From the NCBI GenBank assembly GCA_003134855.1, contig PLCS01000008.1, positions 124,001-188,000 on the forward strand: 64,000 nt of DNA, read 5' to 3'. The stretch comes from Acidobacteriaceae bacterium. GTDB taxonomy: Bacteria; Acidobacteriota; Terriglobia; Terriglobales; Acidobacteriaceae. The notes under the pieces were generated by a model. That model was given only the letters and a program-made list of their open reading frames with translations. It ran no database searches and was not told the DNA's origin. Position 1 is the stretch's first letter. The number at the start of each line of letters is the position of its first letter. This document shows, piece by piece, positions 56,341 through 64,000 of this stretch. Both the position numbers and the translations under genes were made by a program.

Positions 56341-58221
56341 CTAGCTCCAGGTACGGATGCCGATCACGCCAAAACAGGCCAGGTACACAACCGCAATCAG
56401 CAACGCGGTCGTGACTGCAATCGAATACCAGCGGACGCTCGCGCGTATATCCACTTTCCGCGCCCGCCACAAAGTAACTGCGCCGGCCAGCGAGGCCGCG
56501 GCAAAGAGCAGCGTGGTGACGGTGAGTCCGAAGGAATAGAAGGTCAGGTTTCCCAGGCGCGCGATTGTGTCACTGCCTGACAGAATGACTAGACCGAGAA
56601 ACGCCAGCAGGCTTAGAACGGCGATCAGCGGCCAGAGGCGCATCATGCGCTCGGCTGGGCGGCGGCGGCGCTTGATGAGTCCGCCGAAGATCCAGAAGGG
56701 CGCATAGAAGAGGATGGAGACGAAGGCAAGCAGAAACCAGGCAACCAGAGCGATTTCAGAAATGGCGAGCCAGGTGGGAATACGCTTCAGCGTTCCGCCG
56801 ATGAAGACGAATCGACCCTCGGCATTGGGAGTAAACAGCATGGCGGTTGCAACCGGCTCTGGATGATCCTTTTTGGGCAGATAGCGGAACTGGCTGCTGC
56901 TGACGGGAACGAAGGGCTGATCGATTTGGCCGATGTTGGTGAGCAGCAGATTGCCGCCCCCAAACCGGACCCGGCTCATCCCCAGCAGGTTCTCGAGAAA
57001 GTGAGAGAACTCGTTGCGCGGCGCAGCGGGCTCATACCAGCCGGCATACTGCTGGGCGTTGGCGGGCAGTTGTCCGGCGGCTGGCACGGGCTGCCTCGTG
57101 AGGTTTTTGGTAATGTAGGCTCGGATGGCATCGCCGATCTTGCCGAAGGCAGCGCCATTGGCGGAGTTGATGCTATAAAAGTAGCCCACGTTATATTCCG
57201 GCAGATAGGACATTTCTGTGATTCCGCCGTCCACGCCGCCATTGTGCCCGTGATAGACAAAGCCATCGTGGACGCTGGTGTAGTTACTCAAGCCGTAACC
57301 TGCCTTCAAACCCGCTTGCGCCTCCCAGGTTCGAGTCGGCGTTTCCATACGGTCGATGGAGGCTGAGGGAATTACTTGTGCGCCGCCTGCCGCGCCGCGA
57401 TTGAGATAGAACTGCACATACGCAGCCATGTCCCTGGCCGAGGCATTGATGGCTCCGGCGGGACGCTCGATGATATGCCAGTATGGATACGGAGTTTTTC
57501 CATCGCCGTGATAGAGAGTGGCCAACTGCGGTGATGGCTGCTCGAAGTAAGTGGCCGTCTTCATGCCGATGGGCAGAAAGAAATTCTGAGTTACATAATC
57601 CTCAAAGCGCTCTCCGGTGATCTTTTCAACGATGTAAGCGGCGACCGGAGGCCCGGAGTTACAGTAGGACATACGCGTTCCCGGCCGCCAGCGGGATGTG
57701 CGCGAGTGGTGGTCGTAATCGAGGCCTTCGCGCAGAGTCATGCCTTTGGCGTTCTTGGCGTATTCGCGCATATGCATATCATCCCATCCGGTGGTGTGTT
57801 CCAGCAGGTCCACGACGCGCACCGGGTCTGTCGCCTCCCAGCGATTCTCAAACCAGATCTCGGGCACAAGTTGATGCACCGGGTCCTGGAGCGATAGCTT
57901 GCCTTCATTGACCAGCTTGAGGATGGAGAGCGAGGCAAAAGCCTTGGAGGTGGAACCGATGCGAAAGAGCGTCTCATCGGTCGTGGCGTGATTCGTTGCA
58001 ACGTCCGATTTTCCCAGGCCGGCAACCCATTCGGGACCGTCGCGATGCACGATGGCGACCGAGATGCCGGGCGTATGCGTGTCGCTGAGAATCTTCTCCA
58101 ACTGCTGCTTCAACTCCGCGATCGACTGCGCGGGCTTAGGCGGTTCTTCTTTCTTGGCCTGGGCAAAACAGGCGGTTGCCGCGAGCGCGATCAGCGCCAG
58201 TGTTCTTGCAATGCGATTCAT
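56341..58221 (-). CDS. Beta-lactamase-fold serine hydrolase with C-terminal membrane segments
   Basis: 626 residues. Signal peptide (about 1-21), then a class C beta-lactamase/esterase-like domain (about 30-390): SxxK at Ser90-Thr-Ser-Lys93, YxN at Tyr186-Cys-Asn188 and a late HNGG motif in HGHNGGVDGG in place of KTG. From about 395 is a linker beta-domain, and the last 160 residues contain about four to five hydrophobic helices. The family includes D-Ala-D-Ala peptidases, esterases and PBP4-like proteins; the substrate is open. It lies 14 bases downstream of the SdpI-like gene on the same strand. Confidence 0.85.
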   Translation of the reverse strand: MNRIARTLALIALAATACFAQAKKEEPPKPAQSIAELKQQLEKILSDTHTPGISVAIVHRDGPEWVAGLGKSDVATNHATTDETLFRIGSTSKAFASLSILKLVNEGKLSLQDPVHQLVPEIWFENRWEATDPVRVVDLLEHTTGWDDMHMREYAKNAKGMTLREGLDYDHHSRTSRWRPGTRMSYCNSGPPVAAYIVEKITGERFEDYVTQNFFLPIGMKTATYFEQPSPQLATLYHGDGKTPYPYWHIIERPAGAINASARDMAAYVQFYLNRGAAGGAQVIPSASIDRMETPTRTWEAQAGLKAGYGLSNYTSVHDGFVYHGHNGGVDGGITEMSYLPEYNVGYFYSINSANGAAFGKIGDAIRAYITKNLTRQPVPAAGQLPANAQQYAGWYEPAAPRNEFSHFLENLLGMSRVRFGGGNLLLTNIGQIDQPFVPVSSSQFRYLPKKDHPEPVATAMLFTPNAEGRFVFIGGTLKRIPTWLAISEIALVAWFLLAFVSILFYAPFWIFGGLIKRRRRPAERMMRLWPLIAVLSLLAFLGLVILSGSDTIARLGNLTFYSFGLTVTTLLFAAASLAGAVTLWRARKVDIRASVRWYSIAVTTALLIAVVYLACFGVIGIRTWS

Positions 58222-58235
58222 CCTCGTTCTCCCTG

Positions 58236-58898
58236 CTAGCGTGGAAGACCGTCATCGATCTCGCCGCGCCTTTCCAGTTGTTTGTAAATCACCAGCGAAT
58301 ATACCACAGGCGCAAGGGCTCCAACCAGCGTAGCCAGGATCGCCCAGGAAAAGAGGCCAACTATCGAAAACACCAACCCAACCAAGCCGCCCGCCACGAA
58401 GGTTTTGGCTGCAAAGCGATGCGTGGCATTCCAGACGCGCTCATTGGCCAGCGTCCACGGCGTTCTGACTCCGAGATAGAAGTTCCGGCGCAGCTTTCCC
58501 ATCACATTGCCGAAGACTGCGATGAAGAGGCAGACTCCGCAAAGCATTGCCCGGCCCAGATCAATCGAGCGCCCGCAGTCCGACCATAACATCACGGTGT
58601 ACAAATAGGCCATTATGCCAAAGAACAGCAGCATCACCAGATGGTAGGTTCGCCAGAAGCTGTCGATCTCGAAGCGCTTGGGCGAGAGCCAGGGGAAGAG
58701 CCAGGTCATCAGCATCACAGCGGCCATGAAGCCTGGGCCGATGAGATAGAGCACCCACCTGGGCCCGAAGTGGTCCGGCTCCATGCGATAATTCCAGTGA
58801 AATGGAACCCTGGCCGGGAAATGTGGATACAGGACTACCGTGGCGACCAGCGCCGCCGCTATCAGCAGAATTTCGAAGAAAAAAACCTTGCGTGTCAT
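58236..58898 (-). CDS. sdpI: SdpI-family membrane protein
   Basis: 220 residues with about six transmembrane helices. The N-terminal half has the DUF1648 pattern (LYPHFPARVPFHWNYRMEPD), and the C-terminal half has the SdpI signature GNVMGKLRRNFYLGVRTPWT, then NERVWNATHR. In Bacillus, SdpI gives immunity to the SdpC toxin and sequesters the repressor SdpR. The gene overlaps the ArsR/SdpR-like gene by four bases. No SdpC-like toxin gene is visible nearby, so the physiological role is uncertain. Confidence 0.85.
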   Translation of the reverse strand: MTRKVFFFEILLIAAALVATVVLYPHFPARVPFHWNYRMEPDHFGPRWVLYLIGPGFMAAVMLMTWLFPWLSPKRFEIDSFWRTYHLVMLLFFGIMAYLYTVMLWSDCGRSIDLGRAMLCGVCLFIAVFGNVMGKLRRNFYLGVRTPWTLANERVWNATHRFAAKTFVAGGLVGLVFSIVGLFSWAILATLVGALAPVVYSLVIYKQLERRGEIDDGLPR

Positions 58899-59185
58899 TG
58901 TCTTTTCGCTCCTTTCTTGTTGCCGTCGTTGATCAGGCCCATGGCCCAGGCCATCAGGTCTTCGACCACACTGGTATTCAGCCCGTACCAGATCTGCTGC
59001 CCCTCGCGGCGGCTGGTAATCAGGTCTGCTTCCTTCAACACGGTGAAATGGTGCGACATGGAGGGCTTGGTCATGTCGAATTTTTCCGCCAAGGCGCCGG
59101 CGGTCATCTCGCCCCGGCGCAGCAGGGCGAGAATCTCCCGCCGGGTGGGGTCGGCCAGCGCTTTGAATGCTTCGTTGCTGCTCAT
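58895..59185 (-). CDS. sdpR: ArsR/SdpR-type transcriptional repressor
   Basis: 96 residues, winged helix-turn-helix: ALADPTRREILALLRRGEMT, then the recognition region KFDMTKPSMSHHFTVLKEA, and the wing REGQQIWYGLNTS. No Cys-based metal site is present, as in SdpR. It is coupled to the SdpI-like gene and probably autoregulates through the operator pair just upstream (59189-59223). Confidence 0.9.
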   Translation of the reverse strand: MSSNEAFKALADPTRREILALLRRGEMTAGALAEKFDMTKPSMSHHFTVLKEADLITSRREGQQIWYGLNTSVVEDLMAWAMGLINDGNKKGAKRQ

Positions 59186-59188
59186 GTG

Positions 59189-59223
59189 TAATTAGACCTC
59201 CGACTAATTAGACAATAATCTAA
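59189..59223. promoter_or_regulatory. Operator repeats upstream of sdpR
   Basis: TAATTAG (59189-59195) is inverted as CTAATTA (59204-59210), and TTAGA (59208-59212) as TCTAA (59219-59223). The overlapping palindromes begin four bases upstream of the sdpR start codon, where an ArsR-type repressor would block transcription. Confidence 0.55.
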
Positions 59224-59350
59224 ACATAATCCGGGAAGAATATTCTGTCAAGCGAAAATTGCGAATTATTTTTGCGGGGCCCTCGCACCAGGTTGCGCAC
59301 CGCCGCACCTCGATGTATCTTCGTGTTTGCGCAGGGAAGAAGGAGATTCG

Positions 59351-60868
59351 ATGGAAATTCGCAAAACGTTAGCGGGGGTGATGGCTCTGGCGGCCGGTTT
59401 GGCGCTGGGATGGGCAGGGACGCTGGCGGGGCAATCGCTGCCGCCAACGCACGTGGACGATTTCACGGGCCGGCCGCGGGTGATCGTCCTCAGCGACATC
59501 GGCAACGAGCCGGATGATCAGATGTCGCTGGTGCGGCTGCTGATCTACTCGAATGAACTGGAAATTGAAGGGCTGATCGCCACCACTTCGACCTGGCAGA
59601 AGACGGCGATTCATCCGGAGACGATGCGGAAGCTGATTGAGGCCTACGGGCAGGCGCGGCCCAATCTGCTGCTGAATGCGCAGGGCTGGCCGGAGGCCGC
59701 GGAGTTGCTCAGCCGCGTCTACGCCGGGCAGCCGGGCTACGGCATGGCGGCCACGGGCGAGGGCAAGGCGTCAGAGGGCGCAAGGGCGATTATGCGCGCT
59801 TTGGAGCGCGACGACAGCCGGCCGCTTTGGGTCTGCATCTGGGGCGGGGCGAACACGCTGGCTCAGGCGCTCATGGAGGTGCGGGCAAGCAAGCCGCCAG
59901 AGGAGGTTACGCGGCTTGTGGGCAAGCTGAGGGTCTATTCGATCTCCGACCAGGACGACGCGGGCCCGTGGATGCGGCGGGAGTTTCCCGGCCTGTTTTA
60001 TATCGTGATGCCCTCAACCCAGGATGGGAACGAATACTACTTTGCGACCTGGACGGGGATCAGCAGCGACGCCTACTACAGCAAGGAGGTGGGGGCCGAT
60101 CCAAAACCCGTGACCAACGCATGGCTGGACGAGAACATCCGTAGCAAGGGGCCGCTGGGCAAGGTCTATCCGCGTGTGGCGTACATCATGGAAGGGGACA
60201 CGCCCTCGTTTCTGGGACTGATCGACAATGGCCTCAACGCCTATCGGCGGCCGGACTGGGGCGGATGGGGCGGGCGCTACGTTTACCGGCAGCCGCATGG
60301 GGAGACGCATCCCTTCTGGAGCCAGGGCGGCAATGAGTTGGGGCGCGGGAACTCGCAGGATACGGTGATCGGGGCGGATGGGCAGGAGCATACTTCGGAC
60401 CAGGCGACGATCTGGCGCTGGCGCCAGGCCTATCAGAACGACTTTGCCGCGCGCATGACGTGGACGGTGGCCGACTTTGCCCATTCTATTCATCGCCCGC
60501 TGGTGGTGGTGAACGGGGCAGCGGGGACGGCGCCGGTGGAGATGGATGTGACGGTAGGGCAAAGCGTTACGCTGGACGCCAGCCGCAGCACCAATCCCGA
60601 CGGACAGAATCTGCGCTTCCATTGGTTCCGCTATGCGGAGGCGGGCACTGCCGACGGAAACCTGGCTGGGGTGACGCTGACTGATGCCGAGACGAACGAG
60701 GCTACGGTGCGGGCGGAGAGCGTCTGCGGGCCGGCCGGACTGTGGCCGGCGCCCTGCAAAGGGACGGGAATCGCGCACATCATTCTGGCGGTGACCGGGG
60801 AGGGAAGGCTGCCGCTGACCTCCTACCGGCGCATCATTTTGCATGTGCGCCCGGCCGTGAGCAAATAG
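59351..60868 (+). CDS. DUF1593/Sde182-like secreted protein (nucleoside-hydrolase-like domain)
   Basis: 505 residues from the ATG at 59351 (GAAGGAG before it). A signal peptide covers residues 1 to about 28. The nucleoside-hydrolase-like domain (about 40-320) starts with RVIVLSDIGNEPDDQMSLVR, the Asp-rich motif that binds calcium in nucleoside hydrolases, and includes the long FYIVMPSTQDGNEYYFATW block. The C-terminal 100 residues form an Ig-like domain (VTVGQSVTLDASRSTNPDG). Relatives such as Sde182 of Saccharophagus bind cellulose; the catalytic role is not established. Confidence 0.82.
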   Translation: MEIRKTLAGVMALAAGLALGWAGTLAGQSLPPTHVDDFTGRPRVIVLSDIGNEPDDQMSLVRLLIYSNELEIEGLIATTSTWQKTAIHPETMRKLIEAYGQARPNLLLNAQGWPEAAELLSRVYAGQPGYGMAATGEGKASEGARAIMRALERDDSRPLWVCIWGGANTLAQALMEVRASKPPEEVTRLVGKLRVYSISDQDDAGPWMRREFPGLFYIVMPSTQDGNEYYFATWTGISSDAYYSKEVGADPKPVTNAWLDENIRSKGPLGKVYPRVAYIMEGDTPSFLGLIDNGLNAYRRPDWGGWGGRYVYRQPHGETHPFWSQGGNELGRGNSQDTVIGADGQEHTSDQATIWRWRQAYQNDFAARMTWTVADFAHSIHRPLVVVNGAAGTAPVEMDVTVGQSVTLDASRSTNPDGQNLRFHWFRYAEAGTADGNLAGVTLTDAETNEATVRAESVCGPAGLWPAPCKGTGIAHIILAVTGEGRLPLTSYRRIILHVRPAVSK

Positions 60869-61012
60869 GCAGACGCGAACTGCTTTACCAGACGGCGCGC
60901 GGATAGTTCTGACGGATCGATTCGTCGGCGGAGACGAGCCAGGCGAAGCCGTTGGCCTTGGTACCCCCTATGCAATCTTCGCCGCAGCGCTTACAATTCT
61001 CCAAGAAACAAA

Positions 61013-61321
61013 ATGGCCAAGAAGAAAGACAAGATTTTCGAGGTAGCGTGCCCGGATTGCGGGGCGATGATCAAGGTGGACGGCGCCACCGGGCTGGTGG
61101 TGAGCCATACTCCGGCGCCGCGCAAGCGGATGTTTGAGGACCTGGAGACGGCGGCCAAGGCGATGCGCGAGCAGGATGAGCGCAAGGAGTCGATCTTCCG
61201 CCAGTCGGTCGAGGCGGAGAAGAACAAGGAAGACCTCTTTGAGAAAAAGTTCGCCGAGGCGCTGCGCAAGGCCAAGGACGCCCCCGACGGCAAGCCGTTT
61301 CGTGAGTTTGACCTGGACTGA
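61013..61321 (+). CDS. Small conserved-type protein with CPDC zinc-knuckle half
   Basis: 102 residues. It opens with a basic MAKKKDKIF and a CPDCG motif at about 13-17 (half of a zinc ribbon; no second Cys pair), followed by a highly charged helix (about 38-95, AMREQDERKESIFRQSVEAE) and the C-terminal FREFDLD. Family not recognised. Start supported by position only. Confidence 0.65.
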   Translation: MAKKKDKIFEVACPDCGAMIKVDGATGLVVSHTPAPRKRMFEDLETAAKAMREQDERKESIFRQSVEAEKNKEDLFEKKFAEALRKAKDAPDGKPFREFDLD

Positions 61322-61439
61322 GGTTGCAGGCAACCCACAGTTTGCCGGCAGGCTTTTATTTTTTCAGGCACGGCCGGCGATTTAGGGTGATACTGGATGC
61401 ACCGATCCCGTGACCGCGGTCCGGGCAGAAGGAGACACG

Positions 61440-61775
61440 ATGGTGGTAGTTCCGCTTTCCCAGCCAGTGAATGATTTTTCAGCAACGCCGGAGATTGTCG
61501 AATCCGAAACCATGAACTGGATCGGATTTGCGGCCGGTGGAACCCTTGTGACAGCCGGTTTGCTGCTGCTGGCAGGCGAGCGCCGCGCCGGCATGGTGGC
61601 CGCCGCCTCGGGCACGGCCCTGGCCCTGCTCGACCAGCAACAGACGCTGCACTCCTGGTGGAATGCGCTGCCCGGCTATATCGACCAGGTGCAGGGCGTC
61701 CTCGCCAAGGTGCAGGATACGGTCAATGAGGTCGCTGCCAAGCGCGAGGATCTGCGCAGGGTTCTGGCGCGGTAA
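61440..61775 (+). CDS. Small single-span membrane protein
   Basis: 111 residues from the ATG at 61440 (GAAGGAG before it). One or two hydrophobic stretches lie at about 32-70 (NWIGFAAGGTLVTAGLLLLA and a following Ala-rich helix), and a helical C-terminus contains IDQVQGVLAKVQDTVNEVAA. Function unknown. Confidence 0.65.
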   Translation: MVVVPLSQPVNDFSATPEIVESETMNWIGFAAGGTLVTAGLLLLAGERRAGMVAAASGTALALLDQQQTLHSWWNALPGYIDQVQGVLAKVQDTVNEVAAKREDLRRVLAR

Positions 61776-61887
61776 CGCGCCTCCTGGCGAGAAGAGCCGA
61801 CCAGCCAAAGGGAAGTCCCTGCCTTGAACGGGTGCCTCCGGCTGGCTTGCCAAACCGCGCTGGGAGTGTTCCAATTAAAGCATTGAA

Positions 61888-61968
61888 ACAGGGGTGCTCC
61901 ACGAAGTGGGGCTGAGAGATACCCTCGAACCCGATCCGGATAATACCGGCGTGGGAAGCTTTCCAATT
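61888..61968 (+). ncRNA. TPP (THI-element) riboswitch
   Basis: The conserved cores are all present in order: GGGGTGCT, then GGCTGAGAGATACCC (the pyrimidine-sensing THI box), then ACCCGATCCGGATAATACC and GCGTGGGAAG. It sits 70 bases before the start of a TonB-dependent receptor on the same strand. In TPP-bound form it should reduce expression of that gene. Confidence 0.95.
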
Positions 61969-62037
61969 CTGGCAGCCTTCATCTTCGAATTCTCGCGTGA
62001 GTTCTCTTGTTTCAGATGCTTAAAACAAGGGGAATTC

Positions 62038-64000
62038 ATGTCTCGTTGCACTGCCGCCCTGCTGCTCCGCGCCGTTTTATTCGCAGCCTTGCTCGTCTGC
62101 CTCGCCGCGCCTCTGAACGCAATCGCGCAAAGCCCCGCGCCCGTGCCTGCCAAAACTCCCCCTCCCGCCGCGACTCCCCCTCTCGCCGCGACACAGGCCG
62201 CCGCAGCCGCACCGAAGATTCCGCGCGTGATCACGACCGTAGTGGTGCATGGCGAAGTGAAGGACGCTTATCTTCCCGAGGCCGTCACGGTGGGCACGCT
62301 GGACGGCGCAACGCTGCTGGAGACGCCGCTTTCGGCCACCGTCGTCACCCGCGAGCTGCTCACGGACCAGGGCGCGCGCCTGCTCTCCGACGTGGTGAAG
62401 AACGATGCCTCCATTGGCGAGGATTACGCGCCGGTGGGCTACTACGGCGACTACGAGATTCGCGGCTTCCCGATCGATCTGGCCACGGGCCTGGAGATCA
62501 ACGGCATGACCATCGCCGGCGAGCAGGATGTGCCGCTGGAAAACAAGGAGCGCGTCGAGTTTCTCAAAGGCATCGCCGGTGTGGAGAGCGGCGTGGCCTC
62601 GGCTGGCGGGCTCGTAGACTACGTGACCAAGCGCCCGGCGGTCATTGAGGCCGCCGATCTGGCCACCGATCATCGCGGAAGCAGTTATGGCGCCGTCGAT
62701 CTGGGGCATTTGTTCGGCAGACAGAAGCAGGTGGGCGCGCGCGTGAATCTGGCCGGCGAACAGATCATGAGTTATGTCAACGACGCCAACGGCTGGCGCG
62801 CGATGGGCGCGGGCGCGACGGATTGGAAGCTCAGTCCCGTTGCGATTTTGAAGGGCGACTTCGAGTACCAGCACAAGGTCGAGCGCTCGGTCTGCGGCTA
62901 TCAGTTGCTGGGCGGAACGACCGTGCCCAGTCTCGACCAGGTTTATCCTTCCACGATGCTGGGCGAGCAGCCCTGGGCCAAGCCCAATACCTTCGACACC
63001 TTCAACACCGGCGCGCGGCTGGACTATGATCTGCCGCATGAGTGGAAGACTTTCGCAGCGGCGAGTTACAGCCATTCGCTGATTGACGATAACGTGATTT
63101 ATGCGTATGGATGTTACAACGAAACCGAGTGCAATACCGGCTCGGCTCCCTATCCATGGTTCTTTGCGCCTGACGGCACGTATGACATTTATGACTATCG
63201 CAATCCCGGCGAGTTGCGCATCGACGCGCAGGCCGAGGCGATTGTTACTGGCCGCGTGAAGACCGGAGCTATCACGCATGACCTGACCGGCGGCGGCGAG
63301 TTATTCCGGCGCAGCGTGCAGCAGCCATCCAGCTCCGTATATTTCGATGTGGGTTCGGAAAATATCTATCAACCCATCGCTCCGGTTGATCTTGCAACTG
63401 TCGAGGTTCCGCTCCAATCTGCAGGTCCTCGCATCCTGTATGAAGACAATCACCAGTCGGCAGCGGTGATGCAGGATCGCATTCACATTCCCGGCCATGT
63501 TCAACTGCTTGCCGGCGGCCGGTTTGATTCGGTGCGAGATCACAATTATTCCGGCACAAATGAGTCTGGAGCACCGAATTTCACGGATAAAACCATCTGG
63601 CTGCCGCAATATGCAGTCACTTATAACCCCGCAAATAATCTTACCCTCTACGGCAACTACGGCGTAATGCTTTCGCTGGGACCGCAAGCTCCCTTTTGGG
63701 CTGGGGGATACTATCTGTCTCCGTTTTTCACGCGGCAGGCCGAGATCGGCGCCAAGTACGAACCTAGCCAGCGCATTCTTCTTACAACGGCGTTCTTCCA
63801 TATGCGCGCACCGTTCTTCTATCCCATGACGATAGACGATCTAGGCGATCAGAGCTTTGTCTCCGAAGGCCGCGAAACTCACGACGGCGTTGAGTTGAAT
63901 GCGGAGGGCAAGGTAACGGATTGGTTGCGGCTGACGGCCTCGGCGGCGGCTATTCGCGCACTCTCGGACGATTCCAGTACGCCGGCCTTTAATAATAAGC
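62038..64000 (+). CDS. TonB-dependent receptor under TPP riboswitch control (3' end beyond window)
   Basis: The reading frame is open from the ATG at 62038 to the window edge (654 codons, no stop). A signal peptide (CTAALLLRAVLFAALLVCLA, cut near NAIAQ) and a Pro/Ala-rich linker lead to a plug domain (about 80-210; TPLSATVVTRELLTDQGARL, YEIRGFPID, ERVEFLKGIAGV), then barrel strands (NLTLYGNYGVMLSLGP, FFTRQAEIGAKYEPS). The layout is that of siderophore/cobalamin-type receptors. Control by a THI element points to thiamin or a thiamin precursor as ligand (inference). Confidence 0.88.
   Translation, partial: MSRCTAALLLRAVLFAALLVCLAAPLNAIAQSPAPVPAKTPPPAATPPLAATQAAAAAPKIPRVITTVVVHGEVKDAYLPEAVTVGTLDGATLLETPLSATVVTRELLTDQGARLLSDVVKNDASIGEDYAPVGYYGDYEIRGFPIDLATGLEINGMTIAGEQDVPLENKERVEFLKGIAGVESGVASAGGLVDYVTKRPAVIEAADLATDHRGSSYGAVDLGHLFGRQKQVGARVNLAGEQIMSYVNDANGWRAMGAGATDWKLSPVAILKGDFEYQHKVERSVCGYQLLGGTTVPSLDQVYPSTMLGEQPWAKPNTFDTFNTGARLDYDLPHEWKTFAAASYSHSLIDDNVIYAYGCYNETECNTGSAPYPWFFAPDGTYDIYDYRNPGELRIDAQAEAIVTGRVKTGAITHDLTGGGELFRRSVQQPSSSVYFDVGSENIYQPIAPVDLATVEVPLQSAGPRILYEDNHQSAAVMQDRIHIPGHVQLLAGGRFDSVRDHNYSGTNESGAPNFTDKTIWLPQYAVTYNPANNLTLYGNYGVMLSLGPQAPFWAGGYYLSPFFTRQAEIGAKYEPSQRILLTTAFFHMRAPFFYPMTIDDLGDQSFVSEGRETHDGVELNAEGKVTDWLRLTASAAAIRALSDDSSTPAFNNK

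Noticed and set aside
62077-63279. 400-codon minus-strand frame at the right end
   Set aside because: Antisense to the TonB-dependent receptor, whose frame is open to the window edge and preceded by a TPP riboswitch.

Overview
The window looks like chromosomal DNA from an acidobacterium of the Terriglobia/Acidobacteriaceae type. This is inferred from gene content: a very large Oar-like TonB-dependent receptor with an N-terminal carboxypeptidase-regulatory domain, long Ig-like lipoproteins with a poly-Gly linker, an F1 operon with two b-type subunits and no a or c subunit beside it, a bacillithiol gene (bshC), ClpC, and many REP-type intergenic palindromes. Coding DNA is GC-rich. No rRNA, tRNA or CRISPR was seen.

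Layout. 1-930: a REP-associated tyrosine transposase (RAYT) flanked by inverted REP elements. 933-22528: ilvD, then a plant-polysaccharide locus. It holds two GH9 glucanases, a LacI regulator, a TPR protein, a 1233-residue outer-membrane receptor, a DUF4380-like sugar-binding-fold protein, a sodium:solute symporter, a GH94 cellobiose phosphorylase, a cellobiose 2-epimerase and a GH130 mannosylglucose phosphorylase. Secreted GH9 enzymes would release oligosaccharides, the receptor and symporter would import them, and the phosphorylases and epimerase would convert cellobiose and mannobiose-type disaccharides to sugar phosphates. 22530-26400: accessory stretch with two toxin-antitoxin pairs (RelBE-like, PrlF-YhaV), a frameshifted cupin gene, a nucleoside deaminase and a YCF48-like protein of mixed base composition. 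26797-30340: orphan LolD-like ATPase and clpC. 30435-36500: a 1052-residue Ig-like lipoprotein, and a secreted VWD protein between two decayed aminotransferase 3' ends.

37024-47970: hfq-hflX-NUDIX operon, a small lipoprotein, citrate synthase, two single-span membrane proteins, a cold-shock protein, a NUDIX hydrolase with a histone-H1-like Lys/Ala/Pro tail, bshC, an esterase and an AT-richer DUF4288 gene. 48222-54972: F1 ATP synthase operon b'-b-delta-alpha-gamma-beta-epsilon, whose longer spacers are filled with low-complexity repeats, three of them arranged as long inverted repeats. 55061-61775: alpha/beta hydrolase, beta-lactamase-fold hydrolase, an SdpRI-type pair, a DUF1593/Sde182-like protein and two small proteins. 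61888-64000: a TPP riboswitch directly upstream of a TonB-dependent receptor that runs off the window end.

The strongest unusual signals are a REPIN-like family with the probable mobilising RAYT in the same window, the NUDIX enzyme with an H1-like tail, the structured spacers of the ATP synthase operon, and the riboswitch-receptor pair.
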